This document shows, piece by piece, positions 17,946 to 26,991 of a DNA stretch of 64,000 bases. The notes below the pieces were generated by a model. The model was not told the origin of the DNA. It saw only the letters and a program-made list of their open reading frames with translations, and searched no databases. Within the stretch, counting starts at the first letter, position 1; each line of letters starts with the position of its first letter. The translations under genes were made by a program, and so were the position numbers. Source of the DNA: Legionella micdadei. GTDB taxonomy: Bacteria > Pseudomonadota > Gammaproteobacteria > Legionellales > Legionellaceae. The DNA is taken from positions 2,843,001-2,907,000 of the forward strand of contig NZ_LN614830.1 in assembly GCF_000953635.1 (NCBI RefSeq), read 5' to 3'.

Positions 17946-18971
17946 ATGCGCAGCAAGCCCAAAACGATTAATCTGGCGCTACAAGGTGGAGGAACCCACG
18001 GTGCTCTGGCCTGGGGAATTCTGGATAAATTACTCGAAGATGGCCGAGTGCAATTTGAGGGAATTTCTGCAACCAGCGCTGGTGCTACAAACGCCGCTGT
18101 TCTTGCTCATGGGCTAGTCACTGGCGGCAATGAGGGTGCTCGGGAATCTTTATATAAATTTTGGAAAACCATTAGTGATGTGGGGCAAATTTATAATCCA
18201 ATTAGAATTACCCCGTTAGAGGAGCTGTGGGGCATAAAACCTGAATATTCCATGTCTTATTTACTTTTTAATCTATTGACTGAGATTTTCTCTCCCGCAC
18301 AATTAAACCCACTTAACATTAACCCTTTGATCAATATACTTAATGATCAAGTTGATTTCGATAAAATTAAGTCCTCTAATAAAGTGAAAATATTTATCTC
18401 GGCAACCAATATAAGAACAGGGAAAATCAAGATCTTCGATAATCAAGAATTATCTGTGGATGCCATCATGGCTTCAGCATGCCTCCCTTTTTTATTTCAA
18501 CCGATTAGAATAAATGATGACTATTATTGGGATGGCGGTTTTATGGGAAATCCTGCACTTTACCCGCTTATTTACAATTCGCAATGCACTGATATTTTAA
18601 TCCTCCACATCAACCCAATTTACCGGGAGAAAGTGCCTGAAACGGCTACAGAAATTTTAAATCGTATGAATGAAATTAGTTTTAACTCTTCATTAATGCG
18701 TGAAATGAGAGCGGTGGCATTTGTGAGTAAGTTACTGGACGAAGGATGGTTTAAAGATGCTTATAAAAGGAGAATGAAGCGTATGCTCATCCATGCGATT
18801 CGAACCGATGTCATCATGGAGAAATATTCTGTTGCAAGCAAACTAAGTCCATCTTGGTCGTTTATCAGCCATTTGTTTGAAGAAGGGCGTAAAGAGGGTG
18901 AAAAATGGCTAAAACAAAATTTGCGTTATATTGGAAAAAAATCAAGTATTGATATTACAGAATACCTTTAA
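17946..18971 (+). CDS. Patatin-like phospholipase
   Basis: A 341-residue protein with the complete patatin Ser-Asp dyad. The oxyanion loop is GGGTHG (14-19). The nucleophile is Ser44 in SATSAGA, where the first Gly of the usual GxSxG is Ala. The catalytic Asp196 lies in WDGGFMGNPAL. Patatins hydrolyse phospholipid or other acyl esters. Legionella species carry several, some delivered into host cells. There is no signal peptide, so this one is either cytosolic or a type IV substrate. The C-terminus, KKSSIDITEYL, is polar. The gene is divergent from permuted-papain paralogue 2, and GGAAAGAG lies upstream of the ATG. Confidence 0.93.
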   Translation: MRSKPKTINLALQGGGTHGALAWGILDKLLEDGRVQFEGISATSAGATNAAVLAHGLVTGGNEGARESLYKFWKTISDVGQIYNPIRITPLEELWGIKPEYSMSYLLFNLLTEIFSPAQLNPLNINPLINILNDQVDFDKIKSSNKVKIFISATNIRTGKIKIFDNQELSVDAIMASACLPFLFQPIRINDDYYWDGGFMGNPALYPLIYNSQCTDILILHINPIYREKVPETATEILNRMNEISFNSSLMREMRAVAFVSKLLDEGWFKDAYKRRMKRMLIHAIRTDVIMEKYSVASKLSPSWSFISHLFEEGRKEGEKWLKQNLRYIGKKSSIDITEYL

Positions 18972-19083
18972 AGACATCCAAATCTTAGACTTTTATCCCT
19001 CTTGTTTTGCTTTAAATAATTTCTACACTGTTTCGCAAACCTTACCGTTTGAATTGCATACACTTGTTTGATAAATTAGTTCA

Positions 19084-19101
19084 GTTTCAATCAGTTGAAA
19101 C
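19084..19101. promoter_or_regulatory. Palindrome upstream of the outer membrane protein gene
   Basis: GTTTCAA-TCAG-TTGAAAC is a perfect 7+4+7 inverted repeat, 60 bases before the ATG. Its position suits an operator, and the right arm could also serve as a -35-like TTGAAA. No regulator is identified. Confidence 0.35.
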
Positions 19102-19160
19102 AGTTTACAAATTTTTATTCGACCTATTCAAAACTCCATATTTCATAAGGTATTAGTCTC

Positions 19161-20168
19161 ATGGAAAGAAAAAAACATCGCTGGTTAGCTGTCTTAGGGC
19201 TTGTTTTCTCTGGCGCTACCTCAGCTGCTCCATTAGCGCTCGATAAGGATGGACCTGTCTGTACTTCATTTCTCTGTGCTTTCAAAGCCCCCGGAGGTAT
19301 TTATGCTAACTTCACCGGTTATTATTTACGCCCAAGTGAAACAGGCATTGGCTTAGTCACCGATAGTTGGCAATACCCAGTTCCCGGCGGTGAATTGTCC
19401 CGCAGCAAGCCTGTTCAGCCCCACCACAAATTCGCTGGCCGCATAGTTTTGGGATATGACTTTGCAAATTCAGCGAATAACATTGAAGCAAATTATTTTG
19501 TTTTAAGAAATAAAACGCATGCTATTAATGACTTCTCTGATGGCTCAGATTATTTTGGCTCCGTTCTTTTTCCAGATGCAACCATACCACCCACACCTGG
19601 TTTTGTGAGTAATGCGTATTTGCGTTATGAAATACACCAAGCCGATTTGAAAGCAGGCCGAAAATATTCCGATGCAACACAAAGTTTTAGCATCCATCCC
19701 TCAGCAGGTGTCCGTTATGCGGAAATTGAGCATAAGCTTACTTTTGCGGCTCCAGGTAACATGATTAGCGAATTTAATGGTGTCGGTCCTCTGTTTAGTG
19801 TTGATGCAAATTACGGCTTAGGCCACGGATTCGGCTTGGTCGGATATTTTGACTATGCCTTCATTGTTGGGCAAATCCATTCCCACTCTTATGTGGTTGT
19901 ACAAAATTTCAGTCACATGTTTACCTGGCCAAAAAATGATCGTATTGTTAACAGCATAACCGGAAAGCTCGGTGTTGATTATAGCCATGTTTTTTCCAAT
20001 ACTGCTCGCGCTACATTAGAAGCTGGCTACCAAGTTGGTACCTATCAAAACGCAATGGATACGCTAAGAGGCTATCTATTTAATCCAGGATTCCAACATA
20101 TCGCTGGCAAAGAAACCAATAGTTTTTCCTACAGAGGACCTTATCTAAGCTTAGCGATACATGCCTAG
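19161..20168 (+). CDS. Legionella-type major outer membrane protein family porin
   Basis: A 335-residue exported beta-barrel. The signal peptide is residues 1-23 (MERKKHRWLAVLGLVFSGATSAA). The mature part shows alternating beta-strand pattern, frequent aromatic girdle residues, and the CTSFLCAFKAPGGIYANFTGYYLRPSE opening segment typical of the Legionella OMP/MOMP family, whose two Cys can cross-link. It would act as a porin or adhesin in the outer membrane. It stands alone between a palindromic operator candidate and its own terminator. This family is almost confined to Legionellales and helps identify the organism. Confidence 0.93.
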   Translation: MERKKHRWLAVLGLVFSGATSAAPLALDKDGPVCTSFLCAFKAPGGIYANFTGYYLRPSETGIGLVTDSWQYPVPGGELSRSKPVQPHHKFAGRIVLGYDFANSANNIEANYFVLRNKTHAINDFSDGSDYFGSVLFPDATIPPTPGFVSNAYLRYEIHQADLKAGRKYSDATQSFSIHPSAGVRYAEIEHKLTFAAPGNMISEFNGVGPLFSVDANYGLGHGFGLVGYFDYAFIVGQIHSHSYVVVQNFSHMFTWPKNDRIVNSITGKLGVDYSHVFSNTARATLEAGYQVGTYQNAMDTLRGYLFNPGFQHIAGKETNSFSYRGPYLSLAIHA

Positions 20169-20191
20169 TACACTCGAATTGCTTGTCTGAC

Positions 20192-20235
20192 CTGGCAGTG
20201 CTCGCTTTTCACGAGTTCTGCCAGATTAGTTTTAT
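20192..20235 (+). terminator. Terminator of the outer membrane protein gene
   Basis: CTGGCAG (20192-20198) pairs with CTGCCAG (20218-20224), and the stem continues inward with CTCG/CGAG around a CTTTTCA loop. ATTAGTTTTAT follows. It lies 24 bases after the porin stop. Confidence 0.7.
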
Positions 20236-20292
20236 CGACATTTATTCCTTCCTTTCATGAATGGATTAGGGCGTAAGAGTATCCGCCGGATC

Positions 20293-21423
20293 TTAATTTA
20301 CTGCTTCATTATTCTCCGAGGGCTTTGGCTTATTAATCAGACGATTAAACGTATCTTCACATATTGGTTTTGTCTCTCTGGTTTCAAAGTAGCTCAGCGG
20401 GGTAAGCAGTGCGATATCAATATTCAACGCTGGACACAAAGTTACCCATTCTGCAAAGCACTTCTCGTCAAATTCATTCATACCATAGCCAGCCTGTGAA
20501 TTCCCCAATTTGCAATAGGCAATGGAAGCCATTGCGTTGATAAGTTTTGGTCCAGCCTCCTCATTAAGAGGAATTGAATCCTTTTTGTGAAACATCAAAT
20601 GCGTACCGCAATACAGGAGAGCCGCCTTTAGCCCACTTTGATATCGATTAAAATAGTCTGGGTTGTTATTAATATCTTCTTGATAAATACGTTCATCCGA
20701 TTGTGATATTCGGCCTTGAGCAAAATCTTGGTAAAACCAAATCAACCGCCTTATCGCAATAGCGGTATCTAAGCTTACTTTTCTTGGTGTTGAAGCACCC
20801 TCTTTCCCTTCTAAAAACTCCGTATCGTAGCTTTGATTTTGAGCTAAATGAAATGCATCAAATAGCCGATCGGCGGATGTTTGAGTTAGGCCAAAATTGG
20901 TTTGATAATCCAGCTTAATCCGGTTTTGTATTGTAAGATTTAATATGTTCTTCCAGTGATCTAAATCGGTTTTTGATTCATATGTGGACATGGAATTGCC
21001 TTGCATGTCGGTAATATTAGTCGAATCGCCACTGCTTTCTTTAAGAATCATCCCAAGCACATGTGCCCATTTGCGTGCAACCTGCTCGTCAAAATAAATA
21101 TGTTGAGCATTCGCCATGCTTTGATAAATAACAAAATGTTGAAAAATAAGCATCCTTAGATGAGGATCTATCGCGTTACATTGACTATCATTATCTGTCA
21201 TCATTACATCGACAACGTGTTGGGTAAGACGGCCAACCTGTGCTTTATCAGGCAATCCCGTGAGGTCTGGAAGCCAACCGCCATCAACAGGATCCTGCGC
21301 TTTTAATAAATGGAGGTGATCGGCAAGCGAAGGCGGAGCTTCTTCTTCAAAGTTAGGAGAGGTGAATGCCAACAATGGAATGAAAGAAAGGATCATCAAT
21401 ACTCTAACATATTGCTTTTTCAT
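20293..21423 (-). CDS. Exported hypothetical protein
   Basis: About 376 residues, starting MKKQYVRVLMILSFIPLLAFTS, a clear Sec signal peptide, so it is periplasmic or secreted. The ATG at 21423 suits this peptide better than the GTG two codons upstream. The mature part is mostly helical and has several Cys that could form disulfides (CNAIDPH, AAIAYC-type and LCPALN segments). A segment near residues 120-135 (VLGMILKESSGDS) recalls the catalytic Glu region of lysozyme-like transglycosylases, but I see no further support. I do not recognise the family. It is convergent with the porin gene. Confidence 0.75.
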   Translation of the reverse strand: MKKQYVRVLMILSFIPLLAFTSPNFEEEAPPSLADHLHLLKAQDPVDGGWLPDLTGLPDKAQVGRLTQHVVDVMMTDNDSQCNAIDPHLRMLIFQHFVIYQSMANAQHIYFDEQVARKWAHVLGMILKESSGDSTNITDMQGNSMSTYESKTDLDHWKNILNLTIQNRIKLDYQTNFGLTQTSADRLFDAFHLAQNQSYDTEFLEGKEGASTPRKVSLDTAIAIRRLIWFYQDFAQGRISQSDERIYQEDINNNPDYFNRYQSGLKAALLYCGTHLMFHKKDSIPLNEEAGPKLINAMASIAYCKLGNSQAGYGMNEFDEKCFAEWVTLCPALNIDIALLTPLSYFETRETKPICEDTFNRLINKPKPSENNEAVN

Positions 21424-21716
21424 ACTCACGACAACGGGTTATAAGTTAATTCACAATTTTCTTCTCCTTGAAAGATGGTTCATCCAAATTAAAAAAGCAG
21501 ATTAAGCGGACTAAATAAGAAAGCGCTTCGAATACGCCCAGTAATAATTAGTATAGACCCTTACTTCGATGAATGAATGTCTTTTGCCAAATTGACTTCA
21601 GAACAAGTTACTTAATGGGTTTGTTGAAATTTACCTGATAAGTCATGATTAGACTAAACTATACGGATATTAAGACATTAGAAAGTTACCAGATAACCTG
21701 CTCGGGGAATAGCTTT

Positions 21717-22445
21717 ATGGAAAAGGTATTCAGGTTTAGTAAAATGGAATTTCAAACGAAAACAATTCGCCTTCAACTATTATATTTTATCATTGTAACT
21801 CCTATTGTACTTTACCTAGACAGCGTACCCTTCAGTAGAATATTCCCTTATGGCCAATGGATAGTTAATTTCTGTACCCTTACCACATTTGCTTGGTTTT
21901 ATTACGTTGCGGATAAACGGGTACAAGGCATGATGTTACTTATGCTTCTGATATCCAGCTGTGGCGAAATAGTAGGTTCTCTTATCTTGAAGTTTTATGT
22001 CTATCGTCTTGAGAATATTCCGCTCTACGTGCCTTTTGGTCATGCCCTTGTTTTTGCGTCTGCTTATTATATTTACCAACAAACTTTGATCCAGCAATAC
22101 GCCGATAAAGTCCAGCGCCTACTGTTTTTTCTTGCTTTATTGATCAGCGTATTTTCCTTGCTATTTTTACAAGACACCTGTGGATTCATTTGCTTTTTAA
22201 CTTTTTGCTTATTACGAAAAAATAATAAATTATTTTATTCGTGTATGTTTTTTGTTGTTTTATACCTAGAATTGATAGGAACTTACCTCCAGACATGGAC
22301 TTGGTATGGAAAGTTAAATAATCACCCTGATTGGATAATAGGATGCAATAATCCACCCTGTGGAATCGGTGGGTTATACATGATATTTGATGTTTTAGTC
22401 ACCTTTTGTTACTTCCAACTAAATGCGATACACAATAGGGAATGA
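21717..22445 (+). CDS. Hypothetical multi-pass inner membrane protein
   Basis: About 242 residues from the ATG at 21717, chosen because GGGGA lies eight bases upstream; the longer frame from 21645 has no ribosome site. Six or seven hydrophobic helices are visible, starting with LQLLYFIIVTPIVLYL and ending with IFDVLVTFCYFQL. Polar landmarks inside or between helices are YVPFGHALVFASAYYIYQQ and IIGCNNPPCGIGGLY, which could be metal or cofactor contacts. No transporter signature is seen. Function unknown. Confidence 0.75.
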   Translation: MEKVFRFSKMEFQTKTIRLQLLYFIIVTPIVLYLDSVPFSRIFPYGQWIVNFCTLTTFAWFYYVADKRVQGMMLLMLLISSCGEIVGSLILKFYVYRLENIPLYVPFGHALVFASAYYIYQQTLIQQYADKVQRLLFFLALLISVFSLLFLQDTCGFICFLTFCLLRKNNKLFYSCMFFVVLYLELIGTYLQTWTWYGKLNNHPDWIIGCNNPPCGIGGLYMIFDVLVTFCYFQLNAIHNRE

Positions 22446-22519
22446 CTTCCGTAAAAAACGACGTGCCATCAGCAAATGCAAGTCCCAGCAAAAACTGCTA
22501 GCCATTAGCTACTGATAGC

Positions 22520-22915
22520 CTAAGGATAATAGCGTATTTCTATTTTATTGTTTTCTGGATCTAAAATATAAATCGAAACACCATCCCCATGTGCTCCCCA
22601 ACGGTCGATTGGACCTTCTATAATAGCAATGCCATGGGATTTAATTCGTTGGCATACTTCCTCCCACTCGTTTTTTGCAAATGAAAGACAAAAATGATTT
22701 AACCGATTTGATTTTTGATCCGTTTTTTTTATTTTTTGGGGAAACAAATCTATAATTGTGTCAGAATTAATTCGCATCGAAGGGAAAGGAATTTTTCCAG
22801 CACGAAATTCTTCCACTCGTTCAGGATGCAATCCCAGTATATCCTTATAGAATGCTAACATAACATCCATATTTTTAACATTTAACACAAAATGATCCAT
22901 GATTGGTTTAGGCAT
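22520..22915 (-). CDS. VOC/glyoxalase-family protein
   Basis: A 131-residue single-chain vicinal-oxygen-chelate protein made of two beta-alpha-beta-beta-beta modules. Likely metal ligands are His8 (MDHFVLNV), a His near 73 (LNHFCLSF) and Glu126 (NKIEIRYYP), the usual positions for glyoxalase, dioxygenase or fosfomycin/bleomycin resistance relatives. The segment ILDPENNKIEI is a family hallmark. The substrate cannot be told. GGGG five bases before the ATG supports the start. It stands alone. Confidence 0.9.
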   Translation of the reverse strand: MPKPIMDHFVLNVKNMDVMLAFYKDILGLHPERVEEFRAGKIPFPSMRINSDTIIDLFPQKIKKTDQKSNRLNHFCLSFAKNEWEEVCQRIKSHGIAIIEGPIDRWGAHGDGVSIYILDPENNKIEIRYYP

Positions 22916-23087
22916 GATTTCCCCACATACCGATTTAAACTCTAACGCGCCAGGTAATGTTATAGCTTAATTTTTACTGGGATGCACCTTCTACCCATGC
23001 CCCTGTCTGTCTGCTAAATCTAAGAATAAGAATTATTCCTGAATTAATCTACTGTTCAATATGTCCTTAAGAATGCTCCGATTACTA

Positions 23088-24375
23088 GGCTCTTTCTCAA
23101 AAACGGGGGCACTTTAATCGAGTTAGTATAGACTAACCCTTTGATTTGACGGTCAAAAGGAGATTAAAGTGCCAAAGAATGATCTTATCCTAAATTTACC
23201 TGGATTTACCATCAAAAAAGTAAGTGGTTATCAACCCTTAATTTTGGAGTTATCTTATAATCGCAAAGCGCGTTGTGGCCATTGCGCTAGCAAAGAGGTT
23301 CGTAAAAAAGCGTCGTATATGCGACGGGTGGCGCATGAATTAATTGGCCACCGACGAAGCGAGTTACACTTTAAGGCTTATAAGCTGTATTGCAATAGCT
23401 GTAAGCGTTATGGGAATCAACAGTTTCCTGGGATTAATAAGTATCAACGTTCAACTTGGCGTTTGCAGGCAGCTGTTTTCCATGACCATACCCGTGGCAT
23501 ATCGCAAAAAGACCTTGCTAAGCAATATAGCAAAGGCAAAGCAACCATTGAGCGCTGGTATCAGCAGCACTATCGAGAACAAGAACGAGAACTAAAGAAT
23601 GCACCTTGTCCAGCTGTTCTTGGAATAGATGAACATTCCTTTAGCCGTAAACAACGATATGCAACTACACTTTGCGACCTTAGAAAACATAAAGTATTTG
23701 ATATTGTTAAAGGTCGTTCTTCAGCTGATTTAAAAGACTATTTTAAAAACTTGGAGGGTAAAGAGCGGGTGAAAGTCGTTTGTATTGATTTAAGCACGAG
23801 TTACCGAGCACTGGTGAAACAGCACTTTCCTAACGCGCAAATCGTGGCTGACAGATTCCATGTTATAAGACTTATTAATCAGCTCACCTTACAAACCTTT
23901 CATCAAATTGACCCAACCATCAAGTATCAGCGAGGTTTATTAGCAGCGCTTAAAACCAACCCGGAAAACTTAACAACTAAGAGGCTCTCTCTTCGTAATC
24001 ACTATCTTGAACAACAGCCGGCCATTGCTGCCATTTATGATTTTAAGCAAGAACTACATCAATTACTCACTAAAAAGCATTGCACCGCTAAAGAGTGCAA
24101 ACGCTTATTACCCCGTTTCTTAGAAATGATAAACGAACTTAGACACAGTCCTTTTCAACCTTTGAAAACCTTAGGAAATACCTTATTTAGATGGAAAGAT
24201 GAAGTCGCAAGAATGCTCCGATTCACTAAGAACAACGGGATAACCGAAGGCTTTCATCGAAAAATGAAACTCATTCAGCGTAGAGCTTATCGGTTTAAAA
24301 ACTTTGAAAATTATAGAACGCGTGTTAGGGTGCTCTGTTGCTAACGATTAGTGCCCCCGTAATTGGGAAAGACCC
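23088..24375 (+). mobile_element. Complete ISL3-family insertion sequence
   Basis: A 1288-base element with one transposase gene. The left end, GGCTCTTTCTCAAAAACGGG, and the reverse of the right end, GGGTCTTTCCCAATTACGGG, match at most positions over about 26 bases, including a common CGGGGGCACT, so terminal inverted repeats are clear. Only a partial target duplication is seen (TTACT on both sides, imperfect over 8 bases). It lies 17 bases from the CCA end of tRNA-Arg. The ORF is unbroken, so the copy may be active or recent. Confidence 0.88.
23169..24344 (+). CDS. ISL3-family transposase
   Basis: A 391-residue transposase. It has an N-terminal zinc-binding region (RCGHC at 35-39 and YCNSCKRYG near 74-82), a helix-turn-helix around 108-130 (ISQKDLAKQYSKGKATIERW), and a DDE catalytic domain with Asp154 (LGIDEHSF), Asp207 (CIDLST) or Asp228 (ADRFHVIRL), and Glu360 (GITEGFHRKMKLI). 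The C-terminal RRAYRFKNFENYRTRVR is characteristic of ISL3. The GTG start is supported by AAAGGAG six bases upstream. It moves the element by cut-and-paste at the flanking inverted repeats. Confidence 0.95.
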   Translation: MPKNDLILNLPGFTIKKVSGYQPLILELSYNRKARCGHCASKEVRKKASYMRRVAHELIGHRRSELHFKAYKLYCNSCKRYGNQQFPGINKYQRSTWRLQAAVFHDHTRGISQKDLAKQYSKGKATIERWYQQHYREQERELKNAPCPAVLGIDEHSFSRKQRYATTLCDLRKHKVFDIVKGRSSADLKDYFKNLEGKERVKVVCIDLSTSYRALVKQHFPNAQIVADRFHVIRLINQLTLQTFHQIDPTIKYQRGLLAALKTNPENLTTKRLSLRNHYLEQQPAIAAIYDFKQELHQLLTKKHCTAKECKRLLPRFLEMINELRHSPFQPLKTLGNTLFRWKDEVARMLRFTKNNGITEGFHRKMKLIQRRAYRFKNFENYRTRVRVLCC

Positions 24376-24392
24376 ATTTTACTGGGTTTAAA

Positions 24393-24469
24393 TGGCGCGC
24401 TCGGAGGGACTCGAACCCCCGACACCTTGGTTCGAAGCCAAGTACTCTATCCAGCTGAGCTACGAGCGC
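24393..24469 (-). tRNA. tRNA-Arg (TCG)
   Basis: A complete cloverleaf of 77 bases including an encoded CCA. The acceptor stem is GCGCTCG with CGAGCGC. The D-arm AGCTCAGCTGGATAGAGT and the T-loop GGTTCGAGTCC are canonical. The anticodon loop CTTCGAA gives anticodon TCG (complement of 24433-24435), reading CGN Arg codons. It is last in the minus-strand tRNA cluster. Confidence 0.97.
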
Positions 24470-24507
24470 ATTGCGGTGGATCACTGAAGGAAATCTTCTT
24501 GCCTAAA

Positions 24508-24583
24508 TGGTGGGCCGTATAGGATTCGAACCTATGACACAGAGGTTAAAAGCCTCCTGCTCTACCACCTGAGCTAACGGCCC
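24508..24583 (-). tRNA. tRNA-Lys (TTT), copy 1
   Basis: 76 bases including CCA. The acceptor is GGGCCGT with ACGGCCC, the anticodon loop is CTTTTAA with anticodon TTT (complement of 24548-24550), and the T-loop is GGTTCGAATCC. It is identical to the second copy 190 bases upstream in the transcript. Confidence 0.97.
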
Positions 24584-24697
24584 TTACAGAAAAACTCTTT
24601 TAACATATTATTTTGACAAAACACCATAATAGATCAGCCTGTTTATGCGCGAAATCCCGCAAGAAGACTTGAGCTACTACCAAAACTTTGGTCAAAA

Positions 24698-24773
24698 TGG
24701 TGGGCCGTATAGGATTCGAACCTATGACACAGAGGTTAAAAGCCTCCTGCTCTACCACCTGAGCTAACGGCCC
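24698..24773 (-). tRNA. tRNA-Lys (TTT), copy 2
   Basis: Identical over its whole length to the other tRNA-Lys, with encoded CCA and anticodon TTT at the complement of 24738-24740. It is first in the cluster, 12 bases after a good promoter. The two Lys copies are separated by 114 unrelated bases, so a local duplication is likely. Confidence 0.97.
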
Positions 24774-24785
24774 AAAGAGGCTGGA

Positions 24786-24813
24786 ATCATACCGGATTAA
24801 GGCAAAATTTCAA
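24786..24813 (-). promoter_or_regulatory. Promoter of the tRNA cluster
   Basis: On the minus strand there is TTGAAA (24808-24813), a 16-base spacer and TATGAT (24786-24791), then 12 bases to the 5' end of tRNA-Lys copy 2. The -35 lies inside the last codons of the upstream GHMP kinase gene (stop at 24797). Confidence 0.65.
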
Positions 24814-25693
24814 GTGTTTTGTGCGGTTTATTTTTCATTAATGCCCGCCCGGTATACAAATTGTCACTCGTTGCTAAAATCGTCCAACCTTCTGCTGCAA
24901 GACTTTTTACTTTTGATTTTAAGCAATTACTGTGCACGATTAGCAATAAAACATCAGCGCCTAATGCCCCACATCCTTTAGCTGCTAAAACCCCAGGTTG
25001 TGAAATGAAACTCTTAATATGTTCTAAACTATGTGGAGCCACCAAATGCAAATTAGTTAATTGTTGCTGATATGTATTTACTGCTTTCACTAACTCTTCG
25101 CTATTTTCCTGTTCAAATGCAGTTTGGGCAATTTCAACAGTCGCTGATAATTGATTAATTGTAGGTGGCAGATTCAAATTTCTCAAATGATAATGGGTGG
25201 CTAATTTTTGACCGCTATGTAATAGTAAAAAAGAAATTTCTTTGAAAGGCCAATCGTAAGACTTTATTAACTTCTGTTCGCGATTGATATAAACACAGCG
25301 ATTTTGCGATTGGGCTAATAAGTCATAGCCACTAGGCTTTAAACCTTCTCCACGCCAAGCACATTGATAATAAGCATCCAACAGCGCCTTCTGATTAGGT
25401 TCAACATGAAGTGATCGACAGCTTGCTAAATAAACACCAAGAAACTGTGCACTGGAAGCACCAAGCCCGCCCTTTCCTTGATAAGGATCGCGCCACGTGA
25501 CACCTTGTGATAGAAGCCGATGGTGCGCCCACCATTGCCCAGCCGGTGAATCCGGATGAATACCTTGCATGAGATTATCCTCAGTCAACGATAATTCAAA
25601 GCAAGGAGATGTCGTTAAAATAATGGCTGAAGCGCCTGCTATTGCTGCATATTCACCCAATAAGAATGTTTTTGCCGGGATACGCCATTTCAT
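24797..25693 (-). CDS. GHMP kinase, probable phosphomevalonate kinase
   Basis: A 298-residue GHMP kinase. The N-terminal KTFLLGEYAAIAG, the phosphate loop KGGLGASSAQF at 74-84, and the C-terminal KGCGALGADVLLL are the three GHMP motifs. The gene overlaps mvaA by four bases (ATGA), and mvaA overlaps fni, so it belongs to the mevalonate operon. A decarboxylase and a mevalonate-kinase-like gene lie 9 kb away. Phosphomevalonate kinase, making diphosphomevalonate from ATP, is therefore the missing step it most likely fills. This rests on context more than on diagnostic residues. The tail of the gene carries the tRNA promoter. Confidence 0.85.
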   Translation of the reverse strand: MKWRIPAKTFLLGEYAAIAGASAIILTTSPCFELSLTEDNLMQGIHPDSPAGQWWAHHRLLSQGVTWRDPYQGKGGLGASSAQFLGVYLASCRSLHVEPNQKALLDAYYQCAWRGEGLKPSGYDLLAQSQNRCVYINREQKLIKSYDWPFKEISFLLLHSGQKLATHYHLRNLNLPPTINQLSATVEIAQTAFEQENSEELVKAVNTYQQQLTNLHLVAPHSLEHIKSFISQPGVLAAKGCGALGADVLLLIVHSNCLKSKVKSLAAEGWTILATSDNLYTGRALMKNKPHKTLEILP

Positions 25694-26991
25694 GTTGCAG
25701 TCTGCACTTGTCTAATTTCAGTGAGAAGAGCACATGCGTTATTTAGGCTAATCCGTTTGTTCGTGGTCAACCAACTTTGTAATCGTTCTTTTAGTAGTGG
25801 CATTTCACTATCAGTAGCTCCAGCAACTAATAAAAGGTTATCGATATGCAGCTTCATATGCCCCTGGATAATCCCTTCCGTACACAGCGCTCGAAGAGCG
25901 CCTAAATTCTGCACTAAACCCACTGCAGCAATCACGCGGGATAAATGATTAGCAGATTCAATACCCATCATGCGTAAGCACAGCTTTGCTGTAGGATGCA
26001 AAGCAGTCACCCCGCCGACGGTGCCCACGATGATAGGCGCAGTAAGTTGGCCCGTCAGTGTACCTTGTGTGTATCGCCATTGAGTAATTGCCTGATAACG
26101 ACCGCGGCGGGTTGCGTACGCGTGAACACCTGCCTCAACTGCACGCCAATCATTACCAGTAGCAATGAGAACAGGATCAATACCATTCATTACTCCTTTA
26201 TTGTGTGTAGCTGCCCGGTAGGGATCCAGCTCAGCAAATAAGGAAGCTTCCTGTATACGCTCCCCAAGCTCAGGTTCAACCTCATAAATAGCAACTTTAG
26301 CTGTTGTTAATTTTTGATCATTTAAATTGGATAGAATACACATGGTAACCTGTTCACCAGTTAAATTCTCTAAAGGTTCTTTTAAATATTCCAAAGCTTG
26401 ATTGATGATGTTAGCGCCCATTGCATCGCAACTATTCATCATGAGGTGGATAACCATCATATCTTCCCCATCCTCTCGCGTGAGACGACGAAGCTGTAAA
26501 TCAACGACACCACCCCCTCGTTTTACCATTGTGGCAGCGACTTCCTCGTTTACTTTTTCTATCAAAAATTGCTTGTTTTCTTGAAAAATATCCTCAAATT
26601 TAGACAAATTGTTTATTTTTGCTAATTGTATTTGGCCGATGATGCATTCACCGTCGACATGAGTACTGATCTCGCCCTGTTGCCTTATCCATTTTGCTGT
26701 TTTTGACAGTGCGGCAATGATTGAGGTTTCTTCGACGGCCAAAGGAATCACGTAATCTCTGCCATCGATTACAAAGTTAGTAGCTACCCCTAACGGAAGC
26801 TGAAAATAACCAATAACATTTTCGATTAACTTGTCGGCAAGCACAGTGTCTTGCACGCCTCCATTGCTTAAATACCGAATATCTTCTGCAGTCAAAGCCC
26901 CTAACTCTAATAGGCGTTGAAATCTTTCCTCACGCGTGAGTTTAGAAAAGCCTTGAAATAACTGACCTGCTTGATTGCTTAACGGCGGCAT
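25690..26991 (-). CDS. mvaA: Hydroxymethylglutaryl-CoA reductase, class II
   Basis: A 433-residue class II (bacterial) HMG-CoA reductase, soluble and without membrane anchor. Visible signatures are the catalytic Glu in VEETSIIAALS (about 87-88), MMNSCDAMGANIINQALE in the dinucleotide domain, NKGVMNGIDPVLIATGNDWRA with the catalytic Asp, and the C-terminal QGHMKLH with the catalytic His. It reduces HMG-CoA to mevalonate with NAD(P)H, the committed step of the pathway. The start overlaps the end of fni by 13 bases and the stop overlaps the kinase start by four bases, indicating tight translational coupling in the order fni-mvaA-kinase. Confidence 0.96.
   Translation of the reverse strand: MPPLSNQAGQLFQGFSKLTREERFQRLLELGALTAEDIRYLSNGGVQDTVLADKLIENVIGYFQLPLGVATNFVIDGRDYVIPLAVEETSIIAALSKTAKWIRQQGEISTHVDGECIIGQIQLAKINNLSKFEDIFQENKQFLIEKVNEEVAATMVKRGGGVVDLQLRRLTREDGEDMMVIHLMMNSCDAMGANIINQALEYLKEPLENLTGEQVTMCILSNLNDQKLTTAKVAIYEVEPELGERIQEASLFAELDPYRAATHNKGVMNGIDPVLIATGNDWRAVEAGVHAYATRRGRYQAITQWRYTQGTLTGQLTAPIIVGTVGGVTALHPTAKLCLRMMGIESANHLSRVIAAVGLVQNLGALRALCTEGIIQGHMKLHIDNLLLVAGATDSEMPLLKERLQSWLTTNKRISLNNACALLTEIRQVQTAT

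Noticed and set aside
23079-24383. An 8-base target duplication around the IS
   Set aside because: The flanks share only TTACT in register, and three of eight positions differ, so a duplication is not claimed.
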